A DNA stretch of 64,000 nucleotides from the NCBI GenBank assembly GCA_025666215.1, contig CP102593.1:4725001-4789000 (forward strand), given 5' to 3'. Numbering within the stretch: position 1 is the stretch's first letter; every line of letters begins with the position of its first letter. This document shows, one piece after another, positions 53,952 to 61,169 of this stretch. The notes under the pieces were generated by a model that saw nothing but the letters and a program-made list of their open reading frames with translations, ran no database searches and was not told the origin of the DNA. The translations under genes and the position numbers were made by a program. The stretch comes from Xanthomonas campestris pv. phormiicola. Its GTDB lineage: Bacteria > Pseudomonadota > Gammaproteobacteria > Xanthomonadales > Xanthomonadaceae.

Positions 53952-54551
53952 TCAATGCAGCCGCCCGCCTCCCGCAGGCGACGTCTCCCACTCCACCGCA
54001 TAGACCGCCCGCTCCTCGCGTACGCCGTTGGACGTGGGTTCGCGCAGCGGCTGGCGCTCGATCTGCAGCATTAGCGTCCGCATCGCGTCCGCTGCATCGC
54101 AGAGCGTGTCGCCCACCGCTGGCAATGCCTGGCCGGCACGCGCGGTGGCATCGCCGACCGCCTCCACCCGGGTATGGGCCGAGACGGTCTCGGCCAGCAG
54201 GTTCAGCCGGTCGATCTGCGCCAGCGTGACGCGGAAGGCGCCGCCGTCCACGTCCGGCGCCACCGCGACGGTGGCAGCGGGCTGGGCGCCGCGCGTCGTG
54301 TCGGTCCGCTGCGCAGGATAGGACAACGCGTCCAGCACCAACTCCACCTGGTCGGCCAACAGCTCCAGACAGAGCGCCAGCTCGCCCATGCGCACTTTGG
54401 GCTCGGCGGCACGCTCCTCGTCCGGCGTGCGCGGCTGCGCCAGCCGGACCAGGAACCTCACGTGATCGCGCAGCTTCGCCAGCCGGAACTGGCTCTCCTC
54501 CGGCAGGAAATAGCCGGGCATGTCTTCATCGTCCAAACGGTCGTACGACAT
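53952..54551 (-). CDS. XAC0095-like protein of cassette A
   Basis: A 199-residue protein, MSYDRLDDEDMPGYFLPEES at the start, then helices such as FRLAKLRDHVRFLVRLAQPRT, LALCLELLADQVELVLDALS and RVTLAQIDRLNLLAETVSAH. It resembles the XAC0095 family of Xanthomonas, a group of unknown function that I recall near secretion effectors; the match is from memory. A paralogue about 90 per cent identical lies at 58048-58647. It has GGAGG six bases before the start and a conserved leader. It is probably cytosolic and may serve the effector operon (adaptor or regulator). Confidence 0.65.
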   Translation of the reverse strand: MSYDRLDDEDMPGYFLPEESQFRLAKLRDHVRFLVRLAQPRTPDEERAAEPKVRMGELALCLELLADQVELVLDALSYPAQRTDTTRGAQPAATVAVAPDVDGGAFRVTLAQIDRLNLLAETVSAHTRVEAVGDATARAGQALPAVGDTLCDAADAMRTLMLQIERQPLREPTSNGVREERAVYAVEWETSPAGGGRLH

Positions 54552-54702
54552 CGTTGCCTCCTCGGTCCATGAAGGGTCCGCCCGCCACGCAGGGCGGACG
54601 GGAAGTCGGGAGGTTCGAAACCGCACAGAGCCGGCGGGCGTATTTCCCCGAAGGGTGTTGTATTAGCCGCCCTCCCGACGCAGGCATCGCGTCGGGAGAT
54701 GG
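54552..54702 (-). promoter_or_regulatory. Conserved leader of the XAC0095-like gene, copy A
   Basis: The 150 bases in front of the gene are almost identical to 58648-58793 in cassette B. They contain hairpin-forming pieces: CTCCCGACGC (54672-54681) with GCGTCGGGAG (54689-54698) makes a perfect 10-bp stem with a 7-base loop. The duplication ends at this hairpin. It may be a riboregulatory leader or a recombination boundary. The rest of the gap to 54809 shows only the start region of the lipoprotein gene. Confidence 0.45.
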
Positions 54703-54808
54703 CGGCACCGAGAGCACCGTCGACCAGTGCGGCAGTAGCACTCCAACTTGACGCAAGATCGGATAGCAAGCTAAACAGCAGCAGGGAAGACATGATGGAC
54801 GGAAGGAC

Positions 54809-55625
54809 ATGGCGAAAACACCTCCACTGAAGACCACATGGCTAGCCTGCGCGGCAATCGCGGCGCTCTCCACGACGGCATGTTCAGCGCAGCCGCCGTC
54901 CTCCACCCCCCAACCATGCCCCTAGCAGCGAGCGGCGATCAGTGGCCGTAGCGCAAGCCGCAGCCGGCAATACTCTGCAACCGGGCGAGTACGTTACCGA
55001 AAAGGGGTGGGGGCGCCTGCTGCTCAAGGAACAGAACGGGGCGTTGACGTTTTCATTGGAAAGCACCACCGGGGAAGACGTGTGTGCGCTCGATGGAGCG
55101 ATCGACGGAGATCGGGGCGTCGCCAAGGGCGACAACGGCCAACCCGCCTGCAGTGTGAAGTTCACCAGCACCCAGCAAGGCATTGACGTGAGCGCAGCAA
55201 CACCCAAAGAGTGCAAGGCATTCTGCGGCTACAACGGCGATTTCGAAGCGCCCTACCTGCGTGTGAAGGATGGCTGCGGCCGAGACGATCTCGATCGCAC
55301 ACGGACTGCGTTCAAGCGTTTTTACGACGGCAAAAACTATAAGGCGGCGCTGACCACCTTGTCCCCGGCACTGACGAATTGCTTGCCAACGCTGGAATGG
55401 GAAGAAGAAGGCGCCATTCGCAATGACCTGGCCATCACCCAGTACAAGAACGGGCTATATGCGCAGTGCCTGGCCACGCTCGACAAGTATGCCGAGGACG
55501 CCGGCAAGGACGACGATGCGGCCGTGGACGGCTGGACGCCGGTGCTGGCGGATCGCTACTTGGCGATCGTGCGCGCGGCAAGGACCAACATCGGCTTGTG
55601 CCGTAAAGGCGCAATGAAGAAGTAG
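54809..55625 (+). pseudogene. Lipoprotein-like gene of cassette B with a frameshift in a C6 run
   Basis: ATG 54809 (GGAAGG before it) starts a lipoprotein signal, KTTWLACAAIAALSTTAC, and stops at 54923. The mature part begins in another frame (SERRSVAVAQAAAGNTLQPG) and goes on, well formed, to 55625, with PKECKAFCGYNGDFEAPYLR and IRNDLAITQYKNGLYAQCL. The six-C run at 54906-54911 lies between; five C would join the frames into a 271-residue lipoprotein. A GTG at 54942 would only allow an unexported product. Position, opposite the effector's 3' end, and a truncated paralogue in cassette A suggest an immunity or accessory role. Six conserved Cys are visible. Confidence 0.7.
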
Positions 55626-55764
55626 GCCCCAAAAGGGATGGAGTGATGAGGACAACACGCATTCGCCAGCGGTACTGGCGGATGCGGAGTTGCGGACACT
55701 CAGCTATCCATTGTCATCCTGGCGGCAACCGGGCAACACGAAGGAGCCCGCTGCCTCGATAACG

Positions 55765-57408
55765 TCACCCCAACGACTGCCCTTGATTTCTAGACAAGTC
55801 GCGTTGCTGGGTCATCGCTTGTTCCTGAGCAATTGCCTGGTTCGCCACCATAAGTTTGGCGTCTGACTGCTCTACCGGTGTCTGCGTCGCTTGCTGTACG
55901 AGGACATGGGCACGCAGGTGCGCGGGATCGTTCAACTCTCCTTGAACCGCGAACAAGCGCTCGGGACCAGCGACGACATGATCCACCCGTGTCAACGCAT
56001 TGCTGGATAGCGAGGCATTGGAGGCATTGGGATACTGGTCTCGATTGTCCTTGCAGGCGGCGAGAAGGCTCCTGCACACGCGCTCGCTGTTCTCATCGAA
56101 TGGCACGCCAGCCTGGCTCCCGAGCCGCTGCACTCCCTCCCTGATTTGCAGGAGCATTGCGTGATCGGGGTGCGCAGGATTGTCGGGTCCGGTCCTGCCA
56201 CCGTGCTGTTGCGGAGCGGGACGAAGTTCCGGCGCATGAGGGTCCACATGCAGTAGCCGTTGCGTCTGGCCTCCCTGCTGCACGTTGAGATCGGTGGTGC
56301 CATCTTGGTTTCGAGCGCGGGTCAGATTCTCGCGTGCGACAGAGCTCCATTCACCGTTCAAGAAGGCATGGCCCTGCCCATGCTTGTTCCAGTTGACCAG
56401 ATCATTCCCTGCGGCATAGAAGCCCGGCCCATTGAAGCGCTCTGGGTGCGCGCGATCCGCAGGACCGTACTGATGCGTCGCACCTCTATCCAAAGCCCCG
56501 ATGAACTGCCCTGCGCGATCGTCATGGATGAACAGGTTTTTGATGACCGGGTACTCGTGCGGCAAGTTTTGGTGTGGCCTGTCCGCATTGAGGGCGGTTG
56601 GATTGACAAGCGGATCAGCCAAGACACTTGCCCAAGCCGTCGAGAGAGGGCTTTCTCGATTCGCGTTGCGCAGCGCGTTGACGACATCGGCCCCTCTCAG
56701 GGCGTCGTCACGCCCCAGCTCAAAGTAGTCGTTCCGACCCGAGCGTTTGGGGAGAAGCCCGTCGATGGCAGCACTGACGTCTGCCACAGAGTCATATTGA
56801 TTGCCCTCAAGCTTGCGAATCATTGGTGCAGCGCGTACTTCGTTCTGGTTGTATACCTTGCCAACCATCGCCGCCAGTTTCACTTGGTCGTCGAGTGAAG
56901 CGTTCTGATACAGGTTGCTTCGCTGCAGAGGCGCAATGGCATGATCCATCAATTTGTCGATCTGGGCGATGTCGCGATCGTGCACCCAAGTGATACCGGC
57001 GTCCGAGGACAAGAACGCGTCCAACCGCGATTTGACATCCGCATCCAGCGGGCGCCCGTGGTCGCTTCTGATCGCATCTCCATCACGACCAAGATCCGCA
57101 ATCGCTCTCGTCGCCTGATCTTCGGTCAACACCGACTGTGGCTGATGCGCGCTCGCCCAGCCCTGGTACGCATTGATCAAGTCCCTTGGAACGTTTTCGC
57201 CATTAGGATCATTGGGCTGATAGTGCTGCCCAAGATCCGTTTGGATGGTACCGATCGAATAGCCGCTTTTGTCCGCCGGTTCGAGTGTCGGCGTTGACGC
57301 CTTGTCGCCTGCAACAGCCAGTCGATATGCATCGTATCGACTCTCGGAGGTGACACCCACCGCGAAGTAGAGGGTCGCGCGCAGCTCCTGGTCCGTGAGC
57401 GTACTCAT
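55765..57408 (-). CDS. Type IV secretion effector with unknown N-terminal domain and XVIPCD (X-Tfe, cassette B)
   Basis: A 547-residue effector. The XVIPCD occupies about 406-547 (GPDNPAHPDHAMLLQIREGV, DHVVAGPERLFAVQGELN and the Gln-rich tail EQAMTQQRDLSRNQGQ) and is highly similar to that of the effector at 51161. The first 400 residues are quite different: TSESRYDAYRLAVAGDK, GYSIGTIQTDLGQHYQP and GPGFYAAGNDLVNWNKHGQG. The SIGTIQTDLGQ segment is of the type seen in lysozyme-fold enzymes, so peptidoglycan cutting is likely but not shown. Its start overlaps the stop of the immunity gene by ATGA, giving tight coupling; GAGGA precedes it. Confidence 0.8.
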   Translation of the reverse strand: MSTLTDQELRATLYFAVGVTSESRYDAYRLAVAGDKASTPTLEPADKSGYSIGTIQTDLGQHYQPNDPNGENVPRDLINAYQGWASAHQPQSVLTEDQATRAIADLGRDGDAIRSDHGRPLDADVKSRLDAFLSSDAGITWVHDRDIAQIDKLMDHAIAPLQRSNLYQNASLDDQVKLAAMVGKVYNQNEVRAAPMIRKLEGNQYDSVADVSAAIDGLLPKRSGRNDYFELGRDDALRGADVVNALRNANRESPLSTAWASVLADPLVNPTALNADRPHQNLPHEYPVIKNLFIHDDRAGQFIGALDRGATHQYGPADRAHPERFNGPGFYAAGNDLVNWNKHGQGHAFLNGEWSSVARENLTRARNQDGTTDLNVQQGGQTQRLLHVDPHAPELRPAPQQHGGRTGPDNPAHPDHAMLLQIREGVQRLGSQAGVPFDENSERVCRSLLAACKDNRDQYPNASNASLSSNALTRVDHVVAGPERLFAVQGELNDPAHLRAHVLVQQATQTPVEQSDAKLMVANQAIAQEQAMTQQRDLSRNQGQSLG

Positions 57409-57893
57409 TGTTCGTCCTCGGGATCCGTACACTCCTTGTCAAAAGGCACTTCCTTCCCTGCGATGTCCGGATGAAGCGCGACGCTACGGCGGTAGACAGA
57501 ACCGTACTTCTGATATCGAACAAGTTGCCCATTTTCCAGCCGGAACTGATCGTCTGGCCCTGAGAACGCGGGGCATGCGGCGTAGCTCTTTCCCCCGTCA
57601 TCGCTGCAGTAGCGGACATACAACGTGTCTCCACGCACTTGTCCCCGCAGTTGCCCATCATTGCCGTGGGCGTTCGTCGCCTCGCTCCAATCCCCCGTGA
57701 CGCGATCGCCATGCTGCTGCAGATGCAGGCTCAGATAGTGGCCCAAGTCGCATTTCTTGGCATACGCCCACTCCCCAGAAAACGAAGGGGCCTTGCTCGC
57801 CGAAGCGGAGCTTGCACACGAGGTAATCAACCCCATCGCCACAACCAGCGCGGCCACGGGGAAACACGGCCTGGATCGCATTTGCTCAGCCAT
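57405..57893 (-). CDS. Lipoprotein, predicted immunity protein to the cassette B effector
   Basis: A 162-residue lipoprotein with signal ending in lipobox LITSC (about residue 26). The mature part reads SFSGEWAYAKKCDLGHYLSL, LQQHGDRVTGDWSEATNAHG and LYVRYCSDDGGKSYAACPAF, typical of a small beta-barrel with two Cys pairs, like lipocalin-type or META-type domains. It shares no evident sequence with the immunity gene of cassette A. The stop overlaps the effector's start by four bases. GGGAG lies seven bases before the start. Role inferred from operon position. Confidence 0.72.
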   Translation of the reverse strand: MAEQMRSRPCFPVAALVVAMGLITSCASSASASKAPSFSGEWAYAKKCDLGHYLSLHLQQHGDRVTGDWSEATNAHGNDGQLRGQVRGDTLYVRYCSDDGGKSYAACPAFSGPDDQFRLENGQLVRYQKYGSVYRRSVALHPDIAGKEVPFDKECTDPEDEQ

Positions 57894-58047
57894 TCAGTCA
57901 CTCCCTGGACATGGTCTGCGGCTTGTATGCGCGAAAGATAGCAACTAGGCCTGCGGCATTCCACACATCTCCTGCGAGATGAACCGGCAACGCTCCGCCA
58001 GCCAGCCCACCGGCGGAGCGTTCTTGCCTCACCTCAGCCATGTGGGA

Positions 58048-58647
58048 TCAATGCAGCCGCCCGCCTCCCACAGGCGGCGCGGCCCACTCCACCGCATAGA
58101 CCGCCCGCTCCTCGCGTACGCCGTTGGACGTGGGTTCGCGCAGCGGCTGGCGCTCGATCTGCAGCATTAGCGTCCGCATCGCGTTCGCTGCCTCGCAGAG
58201 CGTGTCGCCCACCGCTGGCAATGCCTGGCCGGCACGCGCGGTGGCATCGCCGGCCGCCACCACCCGGGCATGGGCCGAGACGATCTCGGCCAGCAGGTTG
58301 AGTTGGTCGAGTTGCGCCAGCGTGACGCGGAAGGCGCCGCCGCCCACGTCCGGCGCCATCGCGACGGTGGCAGCGGGCCGGGCGTCGCGCGTCGTGTCGG
58401 TCCGCTGCGCAGGATAGGACAGCGCGTCCAGCACCAACTCCACCTGGTCGGCCAACAGCTCCAGACAGAGCGCCAGCTCGCCCATGCGCACTTTGGGCTC
58501 GGCGGCACGCTCCTCGTCCGGCGTGCGCGGCTGCGCCAGCCGGACCAGGAACCTCATGTGATCGCGCAGCTTCGCCAGCCGGAACTGGCTCTCCTCCGGC
58601 AGGAAATAGCCGGGCATGTCTTCATCGTCCAAACGGTCGTACGCCAT
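58048..58647 (-). CDS. XAC0095-like protein of cassette B
   Basis: A 199-residue paralogue of 53952-54551, about 90 per cent identical, differing mostly in the middle (VTLAQLDQLNLLAEIVSAHA) and the C-terminus (EWAAPPVGGGRLH). The start MAYDRLDDEDMPGYFLPEES has the same GGAGG. No domain is known to me beyond the XAC0095-like match. Its placement, upstream of an immunity-effector pair in both cassettes, argues for a shared role there, such as regulation or effector delivery. No signal peptide. Confidence 0.65.
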   Translation of the reverse strand: MAYDRLDDEDMPGYFLPEESQFRLAKLRDHMRFLVRLAQPRTPDEERAAEPKVRMGELALCLELLADQVELVLDALSYPAQRTDTTRDARPAATVAMAPDVGGGAFRVTLAQLDQLNLLAEIVSAHARVVAAGDATARAGQALPAVGDTLCEAANAMRTLMLQIERQPLREPTSNGVREERAVYAVEWAAPPVGGGRLH

Positions 58648-58793
58648 CGTTGCCTCCTCGGTCCATGAAGGGTCCGCCCGCCACGCATGGCGGACGGGAA
58701 GTCGGGAGGTTCGAAACCGCACGTAGACGGCGGGCGTATTTCCCCGAAGGGTGTTGTATTAGCCGCCCTCCCGACGCAGGCATCGCGTCGGCT
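58648..58793 (-). promoter_or_regulatory. Conserved leader of the XAC0095-like gene, copy B
   Basis: Near-identical to 54552-54702, ending at the hairpin CCGACGC / GCGTCGG (seven of the ten pairs kept). After that point the two cassettes differ. The continued match outside the coding region suggests that the leader is under selection or that gene conversion is recent. Confidence 0.45.
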
Positions 58794-58804
58794 TGCGCCC
58801 GAGC

Positions 58805-58960
58805 CTCGGGCACAAAAAACCCACCGGTTTGTCGGAGGTGGGTACCGCTACGTGAGGAGTTTCGACGCTCCTTATGAGAAAGCCTGCTACTGAGCAGACA
58901 GCTTGTCAAGCTCAGAGGAATCAAGCCTCTTAGGCTTCGGCAATCGGCGCCTCTAGGTGT
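58805..58960 (-). ncRNA. Candidate small RNA ending in an orphan terminator
   Basis: On the minus strand ACCCACC and GGTGGGT form a stem followed by six T (ending near 58817), a textbook intrinsic terminator. No minus-strand gene lies upstream of it: the DNA to the right up to 59024 is without a frame, and the next gene reads the other way. Several small stems precede it (AGGAG/CTCCT, AGCTT/AAGCT, GCCTAAGAGGC). A transcript of about 100-150 bases is therefore plausible. No known RNA family is recognised. Confidence 0.4.
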
Positions 58961-59023
58961 ACTCTAGGCTTGTTCAGCATTCAGGGATATCTTAAACATG
59001 CCACGCGATCTGATGGGACACTC

Positions 59024-59512
59024 ATGAACGATGGCCGCGCAGTAGCAAACTTGATTCTAGACATAGCCCAATCCGAGGGGAGGGATGTAACCAACTTGGC
59101 ACTTCAGAAAATTTTGTTTTTCTGTCACGGCTGGTGCATTGCCAAGCTTGGAAAGCCACTTGTAAAACAGGAATTTGAGGCGTGGCAGTACGGGCCCGTG
59201 CTGCAGCATGTGTATAGAGAATTCAAGTCGTTTGACCGGGCACCCATAAAAAGTAGAGCCCGTAAACTAGATCCAGCGACAGGCGCAAGAGTTGATCTAG
59301 AAATAACTTTAGATGAAGAAACCAGCAAGGTCGTCCATGCAGCAACCATATTCTACTCAAAGTTGCGCCCAGGCACTTTAGTAGAGATGAGTCATGCTCC
59401 TGGGGGACCATGGGACAGAGCCTGGAACCACGGGGGTACCATCAACCCGGGTATGCGCTTGCAGAACGATGAGATTGAGCAGCATTTTAGGGTCTTGAAG
59501 GCACCCTTCTGA
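59024..59512 (+). CDS. Panacea-domain (SocA-like, DUF4065) antitoxin
   Basis: A 162-residue protein of the Panacea/DUF4065 family: VANLILDIAQSEGRDVTNLA, LQKILFFCHGWCIAKLGKPL, VKQEFEAWQYGPVLQHVYRE are the family core (residues about 5-65). Panacea proteins are antitoxins in hyper-promiscuous toxin-antitoxin pairs, where the partner gene is very variable; SocA of Caulobacter is a ClpXP adaptor for its toxin. ATG 59024 fits the family's start better than ATG 58970. The next gene follows after 17 bases and would be the toxin or another partner. The AT-rich codon use suggests acquisition. Confidence 0.78.
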   Translation: MNDGRAVANLILDIAQSEGRDVTNLALQKILFFCHGWCIAKLGKPLVKQEFEAWQYGPVLQHVYREFKSFDRAPIKSRARKLDPATGARVDLEITLDEETSKVVHAATIFYSKLRPGTLVEMSHAPGGPWDRAWNHGGTINPGMRLQNDEIEQHFRVLKAPF

Positions 59513-59529
59513 CAGTGAGGAATAACCCA

Positions 59530-60252
59530 ATGGCAAAGCTCAAGATTCCTTCACTTCAGCATCTTGCACGCGTCTGGCATCCTGATCCAGTTCGAATTCA
59601 GAAAGCGCTTGTAGCACTCGTTAGAAATAGCCCAACTTTTAGCTACGAACTAGTCTTCGAGCTCGTCCGAGATCTAATTTACCTAAAGATACCTTATAGC
59701 CAAATTGAGCAAGCAATTATTGAAAAAGTGAAACGAGAGGATGTGCGCAAAAATTTCCTTAGCCTACTTCCATTGGTGCAGAAACATTTCAGAGACATTG
59801 AAATTAACTTCGTACATCAGGTCGCAAGGCGATTCTATCCCGTAGGGCGTGAGCTAGTGATCCCTTTTAGCCCCCCCCTAATCTATGGCTCCAACGGAAA
59901 GCTCCATCTCCCGTGGTTTAGTTTCTGGCGCTCAAATCCACTTGATAAAGAACGCCTCGCCTTGTTCATCACAGTAGTAGATGACATCCTTGCCCAGGAC
60001 CCGGATCTAGAAGAGGCTGACTTTTCCTTCCTGGACTTTAGTGCCCCAAATTCCAAGTCTGACCGGCAACTGGTTGTGTTGCCGGGGGAAAAGATAGCGC
60101 GCGTAAGCGATCAAGAGCGCAATGAGATGTTGATGATCTTCGTACGAGGATTCCAACTTGCCAAAAGTGAACTTAGCAGCAGCTACGACGATACAAAGAT
60201 GCAGCCACAGGTAGCCGATAAAGACGACGATCAGATCCCTCTTTTTGAGTAG
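59530..60252 (+). CDS. Unrecognised protein paired with the Panacea antitoxin
   Basis: A 240-residue, mostly alpha-helical soluble protein: IPSLQHLARVWHPDPVRIQK, VFELVRDLIYLKIPYSQIEQ and RFYPVGRELVIPFSPPLIYG, with a charged, low-complexity C-terminus (MQPQVADKDDDQIPLFE). No motif I can name. GAGGAA lies nine bases before ATG 59530, which overrides the GTG at 59515. It is co-transcribed with the Panacea gene and by that arrangement may be the toxin of the pair. Codon use is more AT-rich than in core genes. Confidence 0.6.
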   Translation: MAKLKIPSLQHLARVWHPDPVRIQKALVALVRNSPTFSYELVFELVRDLIYLKIPYSQIEQAIIEKVKREDVRKNFLSLLPLVQKHFRDIEINFVHQVARRFYPVGRELVIPFSPPLIYGSNGKLHLPWFSFWRSNPLDKERLALFITVVDDILAQDPDLEEADFSFLDFSAPNSKSDRQLVVLPGEKIARVSDQERNEMLMIFVRGFQLAKSELSSSYDDTKMQPQVADKDDDQIPLFE

Positions 60253-60476
60253 CATTTTATAGTCGCTTCTACCGCTGCTACTAAACGTTGTGCACGAGAC
60301 CTATTTGCTTCCATACTACCGCTACTTGTATCAGATCAATCCGCGCTGTCAGTTTCAGTCCCAGGCCCACCCGCCACTCCGGGCAGGCAGACCGCAAGAG
60401 GTAATGGCACCTAGAAGAGAAAGTGCAAGCCGGCTCGGTTTTCTGCTTGATTATCTTGCGTCTTTTTAATTAGTCT

Positions 60477-61169
60477 TTAGAAAAAATGAAAGGCTCGCTC
60501 TTCCGCGATGGAGAACTCAGAAATCACACGACATCGACTCCGTTCATCGCCGAGAGCAGTGTCAAACTTGTTTACACCATCTATAGAGCCTGACTCCACA
60601 CCTAGGCTCCATTCGTCTGAAAAGTAATGTTTTACAATTAGCATTGTGAACGCCAGAGGTGTAAGCTGCCGTCGCAAGGCCCATCTATTATCACCATGTA
60701 GACCGATGTGCAAGTGAGAACAGGGATGAGATAAGGCAACATACTGAGATGGAGCGTTTTCGTATCGGAATATGGGCACACTCCCCCGAAACGCCATACC
60801 TCTCACAAGCTGTCCAAAGTCATCATCTGTAATAATTCCACCCGCAAGCATTTCTCGGTAACGCCTGAACTTATTCAAGGCATTTAAATCAGAAACATGC
60901 GGGTTTGGGTAATACGCAAATCGAACATGATCCGTTTTCATCCATCCAAATTGAAAGAACGAATGATCAAATAGAAGGATATTAAAGTAAGAGCGCTGCA
61001 AACAGAAAGAATATAAGCTTTCGTGAGTAGTAGATGAGCACATTATTTGCTCTCTAAAACCATCGTCGACGTCCAACGGCTCGCCACTCGCGAAGCTTTC
61101 AGCGAGACCGCAAGATTCCAAAAAGCGCCAACTGGCATTTATTCCCTCAACGACCCCGCGTCGCTCCAT
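60477..61169 (-). CDS. DUF2290 protein of a helicase-DUF2290 defence system
   Basis: A 230-residue protein whose segments DHVRFAYYPNPH, VPIFRYENAPSQYVALSHPC and SHLHIGLHGDNRWALRRQLT fit DUF2290, a family of unknown activity found behind helicases. The start at 61169 overlaps the helicase stop by 23 bases, so the two are translated together. The helicase plus DUF2290 pair has been described as an anti-phage system of P2/P4-type phage hotspots (Rst_HelicaseDUF2290). Base composition is AT-rich, like its neighbours in the island. Confidence 0.72.
   Translation of the reverse strand: MERRGVVEGINASWRFLESCGLAESFASGEPLDVDDGFREQIMCSSTTHESLYSFCLQRSYFNILLFDHSFFQFGWMKTDHVRFAYYPNPHVSDLNALNKFRRYREMLAGGIITDDDFGQLVRGMAFRGSVPIFRYENAPSQYVALSHPCSHLHIGLHGDNRWALRRQLTPLAFTMLIVKHYFSDEWSLGVESGSIDGVNKFDTALGDERSRCRVISEFSIAEERAFHFF

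Larger units (their letters stand above)
53952..54702. repeat. 750-bp direct duplication, copy A (partner at 58048-58793)
   Basis: The XAC0095-like gene and its leader occur twice in the same direction, about 4.1 kb apart, with roughly 90 per cent or higher identity over about 745 bases by eye. The left ends of the cassettes (50703-51132 and about 55190-55625) are also duplicated. Together they define two tandem units and give homology for recombination that would swap or delete the effector between them. Confidence 0.75.

Noticed and set aside
59515..59529. GTG 59515 as the start of the Panacea partner
   Set aside because: The GTG lies inside the GAGGAA region that serves ATG 59530.
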